A stretch of DNA of 64,000 nucleotides from positions 124,001 through 188,000 of the forward strand of contig NZ_FUYX01000008.1 in NCBI RefSeq assembly GCF_900168195.1, given 5' to 3'. The position numbers and the translations under genes are program-made. The notes beneath the pieces are model-generated. The model made no database searches. It saw nothing but the letters and a program-made list of their open reading frames with translations, and was not told the origin of the DNA. Positions 53,569-62,561 of the stretch are shown piece by piece; position 1 is the stretch's first letter, and each line of letters starts with the position of its first letter. The DNA is from Allobosea thiooxidans (GTDB taxonomy: Bacteria > Pseudomonadota > Alphaproteobacteria > Rhizobiales > Beijerinckiaceae).

Positions 53569-54969
53569 TCAACCTCCGGTGAGCCGGATGATCGCGACCC
53601 CGGCGAGGGCGGAGGCTGCGAGCGTCGGGACCATCCCCATCCGAAAGCGCAGCATCGCCAGCATGGCCGCTGCGGAGAGCAGCGCCGCCCGCCAGTCGAG
53701 CGAGGACAGGACCGGCAGGTCGGGCGTCAGGCCGAGGAACGCGATCGGGCGCACCTCCCGGAACACCACATGCAGGCCGAACCAGAGGGCGAGGTTCATG
53801 ATGACGCCGACGACCGCGGCGGTGATCGCGGTCAGCGCCGCCGACAGCGCCTTGCTGCCGCGCAGGGCCTCGACATAGGGCGCGCCGAGGAAGATCCAGA
53901 AGAAGCACGGCGCGAAGGTGACCCAGAGCGTCAGCAACGCCCCCAGGGCGCCCGCGAGCAGCGGGTCGAGCCCGCCCGCAGCCCGGTAGGAGGCCAGGAA
54001 GCCGACGAATTGCAGCACCAGGATCAGCGGCCCGGGGGTGGTCTCGGCCAGGCCGAGCCCGTCGAGCATCTCGCCGGGCGCGAGCCAGCCGAAGGTCTCC
54101 ACGGCCGCCTGCGCGACATAGGCCAGGACGGCATAGGCGCCGCCGAAGGTGACGATCGCCATCGCGCTGAAGAAGCCGCTGACCTGGGTCCAGACGCTGT
54201 GCGGCCCGGCCAGCAGCCAGAGCAGCGCGACCGGCCCGAGCCAGAGCGGCAGCCAGACCGCGCAGACCCTCAGCGCCTTCGCTGCCGAGGGCTCGGCATG
54301 GGCAAGCTCGCCACGCTCGAACATCAGGTCGATCGTGCCCTTGAACGCGGGCTGGCCCTGCTTTCCGGCGTGGCCGTTGCCCGAGAAGGTTGCGGGCGCG
54401 ATGCGATGCCCGAGCCAGCCGACGATTCCCGCGGCCAGGATGATGATCGGGAACGGGATCTTCATCACGAAGATGCCGATGAAGGCGACGATTGCGATCA
54501 TCACCATCGCCCGGTTCCTGAGCGCGCGCCGGCTGATCCTCAGGCCCGCCTCGACCACGACCGCGAGCACCGCGGCCTTCACGCCGAAGAACACGGCGTC
54601 GATCAGGGGGATGTGGCGATAGAGCACATAGAGAAGGCTCAGGCCCAGCATCACCAGCGCGCCGGGCACGACGAAGAGCAGGCCCGCGACGAGGCCGCCG
54701 AGGGTGCGGTGCATCAGCCAGCCGATATAGACGGCGAGCTGCTGCGCCTCGGGGCCGGGCAGCAGCATGCAGTAGTTCAGGGCGTGCAGGAAACGCTGCT
54801 CGCCGATCCAGCGGCGCTCCTCGACGAGCTCCTTGTGCATCAGGGCGATCTGCCCGGCCGGGCCGCCGAAGGAGAGGCAGCCGATCCGCGCCCAGACCCT
54901 GAAGGCCTCAGCGAAGCTCGGCACCCGCGATGCCGAGACCGCGGCGTCATGATCGGTCGTTGACGTCAT
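53569..54969 (-). CDS. chrA: Chromate transporter ChrA (two-domain)
   Basis: A 466-residue CHR-family efflux protein with both CHR domains. Domain 1: WARIGCLSFGGPAGQIALMH, and LNYCMLLPGPEAQQLAVYIG. Domain 2: GFFSAMAIVTFGGAYAVLAY and LAETTPGPLILVLQFVGFLA. The FGGP/FGG and PGP signatures are duplicated as expected, with 10-13 helices in all. I start at ATG 54969 (GGAGG 6 nt before it). It pumps chromate out of the cytoplasm. It lies 10 bp after the ChrB-like gene. Confidence 0.93.
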   Translation of the reverse strand: MTSTTDHDAAVSASRVPSFAEAFRVWARIGCLSFGGPAGQIALMHKELVEERRWIGEQRFLHALNYCMLLPGPEAQQLAVYIGWLMHRTLGGLVAGLLFVVPGALVMLGLSLLYVLYRHIPLIDAVFFGVKAAVLAVVVEAGLRISRRALRNRAMVMIAIVAFIGIFVMKIPFPIIILAAGIVGWLGHRIAPATFSGNGHAGKQGQPAFKGTIDLMFERGELAHAEPSAAKALRVCAVWLPLWLGPVALLWLLAGPHSVWTQVSGFFSAMAIVTFGGAYAVLAYVAQAAVETFGWLAPGEMLDGLGLAETTPGPLILVLQFVGFLASYRAAGGLDPLLAGALGALLTLWVTFAPCFFWIFLGAPYVEALRGSKALSAALTAITAAVVGVIMNLALWFGLHVVFREVRPIAFLGLTPDLPVLSSLDWRAALLSAAAMLAMLRFRMGMVPTLAASALAGVAIIRLTGG

Positions 54970-54979
54970 CCCGGCCTCC

Positions 54980-55798
54980 CTACCCGTGCTTCGGGCCGGA
55001 TGGCCAGTTATGGGTTTCGTCGGTCGCATCCCGGCACCAGCGATAGAAGGCGTCGTAGAGGAGCATTCCGGCCTCGAGCTGTTCGAGATCGTCCCGGAAC
55101 ATGCGCGAGAGCCCGAGCGAGGCGGCGAGGAAGCCGGCGGCCTGGGGGACGAGATCGAGGCGCGCGGTGTCCGCGGCCCTGACGATCGTCGCGAGCTGGT
55201 CGAGCGCCGGGGAGGCGAGCCCGAACTCCTCGATCATGGTGTCGAAGCTGCAGCGCTCGCCGCGATGGCTCCAGAACACGCCGTCGATGTCGAACGGCGT
55301 GGCGCCGAAGCGGTCGGCGACATCCGGAACCTCCGCGGCGGTGACGAACAGGAACACCGCGCCGGGATCGACGAAGCGCCGGATCAGCCAGGGACAGGCG
55401 ATGCGGTCGATCTTCGGGCGTGCCCGCGTCACCCAGAGGGTGCGGCCGGCCGCGTCGCGCGGCGGGAGCTTGTCGGTCTTGACCAGGAGCCCGCCGCCGT
55501 CGCGCCAGGCTTCGAAGCCGCCTTCGAGATTTTCAGCGGGGATACCCTCATGCCGGAGCCAGGCCGCGACGCCTTCGCTGAGCTTCTGGCCGCGCTGGCA
55601 GACGACGATGACCTGCTGGCCGGCATAGTCCTTGGCCCAGTCGGCGACGGATTGGTGCGAGCGCAGCGCGGCGCCGGGCAGCAGGCGCGGATCGGCGGCC
55701 AGATCGTCCGGGATCCTGACGTCGATCAGCGTCGGCGCATCGGGCAGCCCGACGAGCCTGGTGAGTTGGGCGGTGGTGATTTGCGTGAACGAGGCCAT
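54980..55798 (-). CDS. Rhodanese-ChrB C-terminal domain fusion (chromate resistance protein)
   Basis: A 272-residue two-domain protein. Residues ~5-100 are a rhodanese domain with the active Cys in VIVVCQRGQKLSEGVAAWLR. Residues ~120-265 are a chromate-resistance ChrB C-terminal domain: LWVTRARPKIDRIACPWLIR, RFVDPGAVFLFV, and RGERCSFDTMIEEFGL. ChrB activates chrA expression in response to chromate in other bacteria, but this protein has a rhodanese in place of the usual ChrB N-terminal domain. It shares an operon with chrA. The start is ATG 55798 or 55810. Confidence 0.85.
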   Translation of the reverse strand: MASFTQITTAQLTRLVGLPDAPTLIDVRIPDDLAADPRLLPGAALRSHQSVADWAKDYAGQQVIVVCQRGQKLSEGVAAWLRHEGIPAENLEGGFEAWRDGGGLLVKTDKLPPRDAAGRTLWVTRARPKIDRIACPWLIRRFVDPGAVFLFVTAAEVPDVADRFGATPFDIDGVFWSHRGERCSFDTMIEEFGLASPALDQLATIVRAADTARLDLVPQAAGFLAASLGLSRMFRDDLEQLEAGMLLYDAFYRWCRDATDETHNWPSGPKHG

Positions 55799-55946
55799 GG
55801 CGGCGTCCATCCTGTTCTACGAGGACAATGGACGCGAACGTTGGGCTGGCGCCTCACGGGGTCGTCGCGATGGAACCCCTCTGATCCCTTTTTACTGCTC
55901 TGACGGCCTGCGCAGCAAGTCCCAATGCAAGCCCGAAGCCGAACTT

Positions 55947-56837
55947 TCAGAGCCGGCGGCGGGGGATGGCGCTGGCATAGGTGTTGAGCGAGAGCAGATG
56001 CCGGTCGGCGCGCTGCAGCGCTTCGAGCGCCGCGGTCCGGTCCTTGTTCGCCAGGAGGCCGCACAGCACCTCGGAGACCGCCAGTGCCGGCGTCAGCGTG
56101 TGGAAGAAGCTCTGGCTCTCGGTGGAGCAGAGGATGGCGTGGTCGGCGACGCCGACCAGCGGCGAGACCTCACTGTCCGTGATCGCGACGATGCCGAGGC
56201 CCTTCTCGCGCGCGAGCTGCGCGAGCTCGAGGCTGTGCCGCGAATAGGGATTGATCGAGATCGCGAGCAGCACGTCCTCGGCGTCGGCCCGGATCAGCCC
56301 GTCGCCCACCGTGTCGGCCGGCCCGTCGAGATGGATCGTCTTCTCGCCGAGCAGCGCCATCACATAGTGGAAATGCCAGGCGACGGAGTGGCAGGAGCGC
56401 AAGCCCAGCACATAGACCCGACGGGCCTGCGCCAGTCGGTCGGCCGCGGCCGCGAGGCGTTCCAGCGAGGCCGGTTCCGACAGCCGCGCGATCTGGGTGG
56501 CGAGGCCCTGCAGCATGCGGCGCGAGAGCTGCGCCGCCGCCATGTCCTGCTCGTTCTCGCTGTGCTGCATGGCGCGCGCCGCGAAGCCGTCGGCGCGGAA
56601 GCGCAGCGCCTCGGCATGATGGGCGCGGATGTCGTCGTAGCCCGGCAAGTCGAGGAACTTGGCGAGCCGCGTCATGGTCGAGGGCTGGACGCCGGCATTG
56701 CGCGAGAGCTCGCGCATCGAGACCAGCGCCACCTCCTGCGGATGCTCCAGGATATAGCGCGCCGCCTGCTGCAGTTGCGGCGACATGCCGTCGAAGCGGC
56801 TGATGATGTGATCGCGCAAGGGGTCGTTCTGCAACAT
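55947..56837 (-). CDS. MurR/RpiR family transcriptional regulator
   Basis: A 296-residue regulator. HTH_6 domain (residues ~1-80): LQQAARYILEHPQEVALVSM, then RELSRNAGVQPSTMTRLAKF. SIS domain (~residues 125-260): VYVLGLRSCHSVAWHFHYVM and DVLLAISINPYSRHSLELAQ. It usually senses a sugar phosphate. Here it is divergent from an aminotransferase-peptidase-peptide importer set and may sense one of their products. ATG 56837 is a start by homology; the frame extends 20 codons upstream. Confidence 0.88.
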   Translation of the reverse strand: MLQNDPLRDHIISRFDGMSPQLQQAARYILEHPQEVALVSMRELSRNAGVQPSTMTRLAKFLDLPGYDDIRAHHAEALRFRADGFAARAMQHSENEQDMAAAQLSRRMLQGLATQIARLSEPASLERLAAAADRLAQARRVYVLGLRSCHSVAWHFHYVMALLGEKTIHLDGPADTVGDGLIRADAEDVLLAISINPYSRHSLELAQLAREKGLGIVAITDSEVSPLVGVADHAILCSTESQSFFHTLTPALAVSEVLCGLLANKDRTAALEALQRADRHLLSLNTYASAIPRRRL

Positions 56838-56941
56838 TTGAATCGCGCCCTTCCTGTGTCCTGACCCGACGATTCCCGCGCCTTCGGCGGATTTCAAACG
56901 GATTCTGGCGCTGGCCTCAAGCCCGAACGCGTTTGCTCAAG

Positions 56942-56970
56942 TGTTTCGCTGAAACAATATTGGGCCCAAT
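56942..56970. promoter_or_regulatory. Paired palindromes, likely RpiR operator region
   Basis: TGTTTC-GCT-GAAACA (56942-56956) and ATTGGGCCCAAT (56959-56970) are perfect dyads two bases apart. They lie in an AT-rich ~235-bp divergent region between the RpiR gene and the aminotransferase gene. RpiR-family proteins bind such TTTC/GAAA dyads in several systems. Both strands also show AATATTGG and CCAATAT, extending the symmetry. Confidence 0.55.
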
Positions 56971-57073
56971 CGTTTCCAATATGTGTCACATAAAACAAAT
57001 GTTGCAAAGGTGTCCTGGGTATGGGATGAGCTTTCCGCCGCGGCGGCACGTCCGCGCAATCCGGGAAGTCGAG

Positions 57074-58399
57074 ATGACCAGGATCCTGCATCGCTCCATC
57101 GGTGGCCGACTTCCTGCAGCGGTGGCAGGGCAGGGCGTCTTCATCACCGACAAGGATGGCCGCAGCTATATCGACGGCTCGGGCGGCGCAGCCGTCTCCT
57201 GCCTCGGTCACGGCCATCCCGAGGTCATGGCCGCGATGCGCGCGCAGATGGACCGCATCGCCTACGCCCACACCTCCTTCTTCACCACCGATGTCGCCGA
57301 GGAACTGGCGGAGCGGCTCGTCGGCCTGGCGCCGGAGGGGCTCGACTACGTCTATCTCGTCTCAGGCGGCTCCGAGGCCGTCGAGGCCGCGATGAAGATG
57401 GCGCGGCAGTATTTCGTCGAGATCGGCCAGCCGCAGCGCCGGCATTTCATCGCGCGCCGGCAGAGCTATCACGGCAACACGCTGGGGGCGCTGGCCGCCG
57501 GCGGCAATGCCTGGCGGCGGGCGCAGTTCCAGCCGATCCTGCCTGAGACCCACCATGTCTCGCCCTGTTACGCCTATCGCGACCAGAAGGACGGCGAGAC
57601 GCCCGAGGCCTATGCCGCCCGGCTCGCCGACGAGCTGGAAGCCAAGATCCTCGAGCTTGGCGCCGAGGAAGTCATCGCCTTCGTGGCCGAGCCGGTGGTC
57701 GGCGCGACGCTCGGCGCCGTCGGGCCGGTCGCGGACTACTTCGCCCGCATCCGCCGCATCTGCGACAAATACGGCGTGCTGCTGATCCTCGACGAGGTGA
57801 TGTGCGGCATGGGCCGCACCGGCACGATGTTCGCCTGCGAGCAGGAGGGCATCTCGCCCGATCTCGTCACCATCGCCAAGGGCCTCGGCGGCGGCTACCA
57901 GCCGATCGGCGCGGTGCTGCTGTCCGAGAAGATCTACCGCGCCTTCGCCGAGGGCTCGGGGCTGTTCCAGCACGGCCACACCTATATCTGCCACCCGATG
58001 GCGGCGGCAGCGGCCAACAAGGTCGTCGAGCTGATCTCGCAGCCGCAGATGCTGGAGAATGTCCGGCTGATGGGCGAGCGCCTGCAGGCAGGGCTCGATG
58101 CCCGTCTCGGCCAGCATCCCCATGTCGGCGACATTCGTGGACGCGGCCTGTTCCGCGGCATCGAGATCGTCGCGGACAAGGAGACCAAGGCCCCGTTCGA
58201 TCCGGCGCTGAAGATGCATGCCCGGATCAAGAAGGAAGCGATGGCGCGCGGCCTGATGAGCTACCCGATGGGCGGCACCATCGACGGGCGGCTCGGCGAC
58301 CATGTGCTTCTGGCCCCGCCCTACATCATCACGCCCGAGGAGATCGACCAGATCGTCGAGCGGATCGGCGGCGCGATCGACGCCGCGGTCAAGGGCTGA
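57074..58399 (+). CDS. Class III PLP-dependent aminotransferase
   Basis: A 441-residue fold-type I aminotransferase. ITDKDGRSYIDGSGGAAVSC at the N-terminus, VYLVSGGSEAVEAAMKMARQ (phosphate binding), LILDEVMCGMGRTGTMFACE (Asp that binds the PLP ring), and the Schiff-base Lys in TIAKGLGGGYQPIGAVLL. Members use omega-amino acids, beta-alanine, GABA or D-amino acids as donors. GGGAAG precedes ATG 57074; the upstream frame (MLKCFAETILG) overlaps the operator region and is unlikely. It lies 8 bp before the M81 gene. Confidence 0.92.
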   Translation: MTRILHRSIGGRLPAAVAGQGVFITDKDGRSYIDGSGGAAVSCLGHGHPEVMAAMRAQMDRIAYAHTSFFTTDVAEELAERLVGLAPEGLDYVYLVSGGSEAVEAAMKMARQYFVEIGQPQRRHFIARRQSYHGNTLGALAAGGNAWRRAQFQPILPETHHVSPCYAYRDQKDGETPEAYAARLADELEAKILELGAEEVIAFVAEPVVGATLGAVGPVADYFARIRRICDKYGVLLILDEVMCGMGRTGTMFACEQEGISPDLVTIAKGLGGGYQPIGAVLLSEKIYRAFAEGSGLFQHGHTYICHPMAAAAANKVVELISQPQMLENVRLMGERLQAGLDARLGQHPHVGDIRGRGLFRGIEIVADKETKAPFDPALKMHARIKKEAMARGLMSYPMGGTIDGRLGDHVLLAPPYIITPEEIDQIVERIGGAIDAAVKG

Positions 58400-58407
58400 C
58401 GACCGTC

Positions 58408-59877
58408 ATGGCGCCCCGCATCGCCTTCGCCGGCTTCAATCTCGAATCGGTCACGGCCGTTCCGCAGATCGTGGAACTGGCGGAATTCGAGCGCGTCTGC
58501 GTGCGCGGGGCTGCGCTGACGGAGCGCTTTCGCGGCACCAACACGGTGCCGGGCGGTTGCCTCAGGATCTGCGAGGCGGAAGGCGCGGAGTTCGTGCCGC
58601 TGTTCCACACGCTGCTCGGCGCGCTCGGCCCGGCCTCGCACGAGGCGGTCGATCACTACACGCGTGAGATCGTCGAAGGCCTCGCCGGCAACGGCCCGCT
58701 CGATGGCGTCGTCCTGTTCCTGCACGGCGCCTGCTGGGCGGCCGGGTATGAGGATGTCGAGCGGTCTGTCATCGATGCGGTGCGCGCCGCGGCGCCGTCG
58801 CTGCCGATCGCGGTCGCGCTCGATTATCACGGCAATATCGACCGCAGGACCCTACGCCGGGCGGACATTGCTGTCGCCTATCGCCATTCGCCTCATATCG
58901 ACATGGGCGAGACCGGCGAGCGCGCCACTCGCGCCCTGCTCAGGCTGCTGCGCGAGGGACGGCGCCCCGGGCTGGCGGTGGCGCGTCCCGACGTCGTCAT
59001 TCCCTCGATCATGTCGGCGACCGCGCTCGAGCCGCTGGCTTCGATCATCGCCGCGGCGCGCGCAGCCGAGGCGGCGGGTGATTGCGACATCTCGATCATG
59101 GCCGGCTTCTCCTATGCCGACAGCCCCAATACCGGCATGTCGGTGATCTGCCTCGACTGGGAGGGGCAGGAGGCCGCCGAAGCCAAGGCCGAAGCCTTCT
59201 CCGATCGGCTGCGAGAGGCGCGCCACGCCATCGCGAGCGCGATTCCGATCCAGGGCGTGGAAGAGGCGCTGGCCGATATCGAGGGCAAGCCGGCGAAGGG
59301 CCGCCCGATCGTGCTGCTCGAGCATGCCGACCGGATGAACGACTCGACCCATCTGCTGCGGGCGCTGCTCGGCCGCGATGTCGGCCGGGTCAACGTGCCC
59401 TTCCTGCTCGATCCCGAGACCGCCGCACAGGCGCATGACGCGGGCGAGGGGGCCGAGATCACGGTCCGGCTCGCCGGCAGGACGGCGCCGGAGACCGGCG
59501 GTCCGGTCGAGGCGGTGGCGCGCGTCCTTTGGTCCGGGCCGAAATCCTTCACCGTGTCGGGGCGCTACCAGCACGGTTCCTTCGTCGATCTCGGGCTGAC
59601 GGCGCTCATTCAGGTCGGCGCGATCCGGATTTCGGTCGTTTCGCATTTCGCCTTCGCGGTCGATGGCGATCCGTTCTTCATCTTCGGCGAGAAGCCGGAG
59701 GATTACGACGTCATCCTGCTGCGCTCGAAGACGCATTTCCGCGATTTCTACGAGCCGATGGCCGACCGCATCCTGGTGGTCGACACGCCCGATCTCGGCC
59801 CGGCCGATGTGCGCCTGATCCCGTACCGGCAGCTCGACACGGCCCGTGCCTATCCGTGGAGCGACGCTCCGGTCTGA
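58408..59877 (+). CDS. M81 family metallopeptidase (MlrC-like)
   Basis: A 489-residue protein of the DUF1485/M81 family, whose best-known member MlrC cleaves the linear tetrapeptide formed in microcystin degradation. Visible motifs: IAFAGFNLESVTAVPQIVEL, FLHGACWAAGYEDVE, ALDYHGNIDRRT and RHSPHIDMGETGERA (candidate zinc ligands Asp/His), FSYADSPNTGMSVICLDWE, LEHADRMNDSTHLLRALLGR. No signal peptide. Close coupling to an aminotransferase and a Dpp importer suggests cytoplasmic cleavage of an imported peptide or amide. The actual substrate is unknown. Confidence 0.85.
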   Translation: MAPRIAFAGFNLESVTAVPQIVELAEFERVCVRGAALTERFRGTNTVPGGCLRICEAEGAEFVPLFHTLLGALGPASHEAVDHYTREIVEGLAGNGPLDGVVLFLHGACWAAGYEDVERSVIDAVRAAAPSLPIAVALDYHGNIDRRTLRRADIAVAYRHSPHIDMGETGERATRALLRLLREGRRPGLAVARPDVVIPSIMSATALEPLASIIAAARAAEAAGDCDISIMAGFSYADSPNTGMSVICLDWEGQEAAEAKAEAFSDRLREARHAIASAIPIQGVEEALADIEGKPAKGRPIVLLEHADRMNDSTHLLRALLGRDVGRVNVPFLLDPETAAQAHDAGEGAEITVRLAGRTAPETGGPVEAVARVLWSGPKSFTVSGRYQHGSFVDLGLTALIQVGAIRISVVSHFAFAVDGDPFFIFGEKPEDYDVILLRSKTHFRDFYEPMADRILVVDTPDLGPADVRLIPYRQLDTARAYPWSDAPV

Positions 59878-59909
59878 CATCAACAACCAACCAGAAGCGA
59901 GGGGAAAAC

Positions 59910-61490
59910 ATGACGTTTCGGTTCAAGACATTCGGGGCTGCCGCGCTGCTGGCCGGCTCCCTTCACGCGATGCCGGCCTTTGCCGAGACGGCGCTCAACG
60001 TCGTCATGCAGGCGCCGCTCAGGACGCTGGACCCGATCCTGAGCACCGCCCAGATCGTGCGCACGCACGGCTTCATGGTGTTCGACACGCTGCTCGGCAT
60101 GGACGCCAAGTACAACCCGCAGCCGCAGATGGCCGACTACGCCGTCTCGGACGACAAGCTGACCTACACCTTCACCCTGCGCGACGGGCTGAAATGGCAT
60201 GACGGCACGCCGGTGAAGGCCGAGGACTGCGTCGCCTCGCTCAAGCGCTGGGGTGCCAATGACGGCGCCGGGCGCACCATGATGACCTATGTCGCGTCGA
60301 TCGAGGCGACCTCCGACAAGGTGCTGGTCATCAAGCTGGCGAAGCCCTTCGGCCAGGTGCTCGAGCTCCTGGCGAAGCCCTCGCCGGTGCCGCCCTTCAT
60401 GATGCCCAAGCGCCTGGCCGAGACGCCCGCCGGCCAGCAGGTGACCGAGATGATCGGCTCCGGCCCGTTCAAGTTCGTCGCCGCCCAGTATCGCCCCGGC
60501 GATCAGGCGGTCTACGTCAAGAACACCGATTACAAGCCGCGTTCCGAGCCGATGAGCTGGACCGCCGGCGGCAAGGTCGTGAATGTCGACAAGGTCGTCT
60601 GGAAGGCGATGCCGGACATGCAGACCTCGATCAACGCGCTGCAGTCCGGCGACGTCGACCTGATCGAGCAGGTGACGATCGACCTGCTGCCGCTGCTCAA
60701 GGCCAATGACGAGATCAAGACCGGCGCCACGACCACCCTCGGCAACCAGGTCACCGGCCGCTTCAACCATCGCCTGCCGCCCTTCGACAATCCGAAGATC
60801 CGTCAGGCGGCGATGTACGCGCTCGATCAGGAGCAGCTGATGCAGACTGCGATCGGCGACGGCCAGTATTACAAGCTCTGCGCCTCGGTCTATGGCTGTG
60901 GCGTGCCGCTCGCCTCCGACGCCGGCGCGGAATACCTCAAGGGCAGCGCCAAGGAACGCATGGCCAAGGCCAAGGAGCTGCTCAAGGCCTCGGGCTATGA
61001 CGGCACGCCGGTGCTGATGATGCAGCCGACGGACCTGACCATCCTGTCCACCCAGCCGATCGTCGCGGCCGAGCGCCTGCGCGAAGCCGGCTTCAAGGTC
61101 GATGTCGCCACGATGGATTGGGCGACGCAGCAATCGCGCAAGAACGGGTGGCAGCCGGTGGCGCAGGGTGGCTGGAACATGCTGTTCACCTATTGGGGCG
61201 TCTCCGGCATCTGGAACCCGACCGTGCATGCGCTGCTCGACGGCTCGGGCTCGGACACCGCCTGGTCGGGCTGGCCGCGCAATGCCCGCGTCGAGGAGTT
61301 GCGCACCGCCTTCCTCACCGCGCCGACGCTCGACGAGCAGAAGAAGATCGCCCGGGAGATCCAGCAGATCGCCTTCGACGAGGGCTTCTACTTCAACGCC
61401 GGCGAGTTCGAGTCGGTTGCCGCCTGGCGCGCCAATCTGAAGAACGTCCAGCCTGGCCCGCTCACCCTGTTCTGGGGCGTGAGCAAGTAA
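59910..61490 (+). CDS. Peptide-type ABC importer binding protein (SBP_bac_5)
   Basis: A 526-residue DppA/OppA-like binding protein. Signal peptide: FKTFGAAALLAGSLHAMPAF, cut near AETA. Family motif: VSDDKLTYTFTLRDGLKWHD, then GTPVKAEDCVASLKRWG. GRFNHRLPPFDNPKIRQAAM is the usual second family motif. AGCGAGGGGAAAAC precedes the ATG. It delivers a peptide-like compound to the permeases downstream. Members also take opines, nickel chelates and oligosaccharides, so the ligand is open. Confidence 0.92.
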   Translation: MTFRFKTFGAAALLAGSLHAMPAFAETALNVVMQAPLRTLDPILSTAQIVRTHGFMVFDTLLGMDAKYNPQPQMADYAVSDDKLTYTFTLRDGLKWHDGTPVKAEDCVASLKRWGANDGAGRTMMTYVASIEATSDKVLVIKLAKPFGQVLELLAKPSPVPPFMMPKRLAETPAGQQVTEMIGSGPFKFVAAQYRPGDQAVYVKNTDYKPRSEPMSWTAGGKVVNVDKVVWKAMPDMQTSINALQSGDVDLIEQVTIDLLPLLKANDEIKTGATTTLGNQVTGRFNHRLPPFDNPKIRQAAMYALDQEQLMQTAIGDGQYYKLCASVYGCGVPLASDAGAEYLKGSAKERMAKAKELLKASGYDGTPVLMMQPTDLTILSTQPIVAAERLREAGFKVDVATMDWATQQSRKNGWQPVAQGGWNMLFTYWGVSGIWNPTVHALLDGSGSDTAWSGWPRNARVEELRTAFLTAPTLDEQKKIAREIQQIAFDEGFYFNAGEFESVAAWRANLKNVQPGPLTLFWGVSK

Positions 61491-61502
61491 CCCGCCGATG
61501 AC

Positions 61503-61573
61503 GGGCGGCGGCGCGCTTGCCGCCGCCCGGTCCAGGCCGCGTTCATTTCCGGCACCGGCTTTTCCGGGTGCCG
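61503..61573 (+). terminator. Two consecutive stem-loops between binding-protein and permease genes
   Basis: GGGCGGCGGC-GCGCTT-GCCGCCGCCC (61503-61528, perfect 10-bp stem) and CGGCACC-N10-GGTGCCG (61550-61573, perfect 7-bp stem). They probably attenuate read-through or shield the 3' end of the binding-protein message, as seen in other ABC importer operons. Confidence 0.55.
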
Positions 61574-61616
61574 CATTTCATCTTTCGGGCCGATGCCCCG
61601 GCGCACGGAGCACCAC

Positions 61617-62561
61617 ATGGCTTCCTATTTCCTGCGCAGATTGCTGATGGCGATCCCCGTCATGTTCTTCGTGGCGCTGTTCGTCTTCCTGCTGCTGCGC
61701 CTGACGCCGGGCGACCCGGCGCAGGCCATCGCCGGCGACCAGGCGACCGCGGCGCAGCTGGCCGCCATTCGCGAGAATCTCGGCCTCGACAAGCCGCTCG
61801 CCAGCCAGTTCGCCACCTGGCTCGGTGGCATGGCGGGCGGCGATTTCGGCCATTCGCTGATCTCGCAGCGCCCGGTGCTGGAGATGATCGGCCAGCGCAT
61901 CGGCCCGACGCTGGCGCTTGCCGTGATGGCGATGATCTTCACGGTGGTGATCTCGCTGCCGCTCGGCGTGCTCGCCGCCTGGCGCCATGGCGGGATGGTC
62001 GACCGCTTCGTCATGGCGCTGTCGGTGGTCGGCTTCTCCGTTCCGATCTTCGTGATCGGCTATGTGCTGATCGCGGTCTTCGCCGTCGATCTGAAATGGT
62101 TCCCGGTGCAGGGCTACAAGCCGCTCGCCGACGGCTTCTGGCCCTTCCTCCACCGCATCCTGCTGCCGGGGCTGGCGCTCTCTTCCTTCTACATCGCGCT
62201 GGTCTCGCGCATGACGCGCGCCTCGATGCTCGAAGTGCTGCGCGAGGACTATGTCCGCACGGCGCGGGCCAAGGGGCTGGGCGAGCGCATCGTCCTGTTC
62301 CGCCACGCGCTGCGCAACGCCGCGATCCCGATCCTCACCGTCGTCGGCACCGGCTTCGCCATGATGGTCTCGGGCGTGGTCGTGACCGAGACGGTCTTCA
62401 ACATCCCCGGCCTCGGCCGGCTGGTGGTCGACGGGGTGCTCTCCCGCGACTATCCGCTGATCCAGGCGATCATCCTGCTCACCGCCGGGACCTATGTGCT
62501 GATCAACCTGCTGATCGATCTCTCCTATGCCCTGACCGACCCGAGGATCCGCTATCAATGA
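61617..62561 (+). CDS. Peptide-type ABC importer permease (DppB/GsiC family)
   Basis: A 314-residue permease: N-terminal YFLRRLLMAIPVMFFVALFV and FLLLRLTPGDPAQAIAGDQA, the EAA loop VRTARAKGLGERIVLFRHAL, and C-terminal ETVFNIPGLGRLVVDGVL. The two domains and six helices match DppB. ATG 61617 is preferred to an ATG 24 bp upstream because GGAGC lies before it. It overlaps the next permease by ATGA. Confidence 0.94.
   Translation: MASYFLRRLLMAIPVMFFVALFVFLLLRLTPGDPAQAIAGDQATAAQLAAIRENLGLDKPLASQFATWLGGMAGGDFGHSLISQRPVLEMIGQRIGPTLALAVMAMIFTVVISLPLGVLAAWRHGGMVDRFVMALSVVGFSVPIFVIGYVLIAVFAVDLKWFPVQGYKPLADGFWPFLHRILLPGLALSSFYIALVSRMTRASMLEVLREDYVRTARAKGLGERIVLFRHALRNAAIPILTVVGTGFAMMVSGVVVTETVFNIPGLGRLVVDGVLSRDYPLIQAIILLTAGTYVLINLLIDLSYALTDPRIRYQ

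Noticed and set aside
61517..62557. Large forward frame upstream of the DppC-like start
   Set aside because: It is the +1 shadow of the DppB-like gene; the ATG at 62558 with ATGA overlap is the real start.
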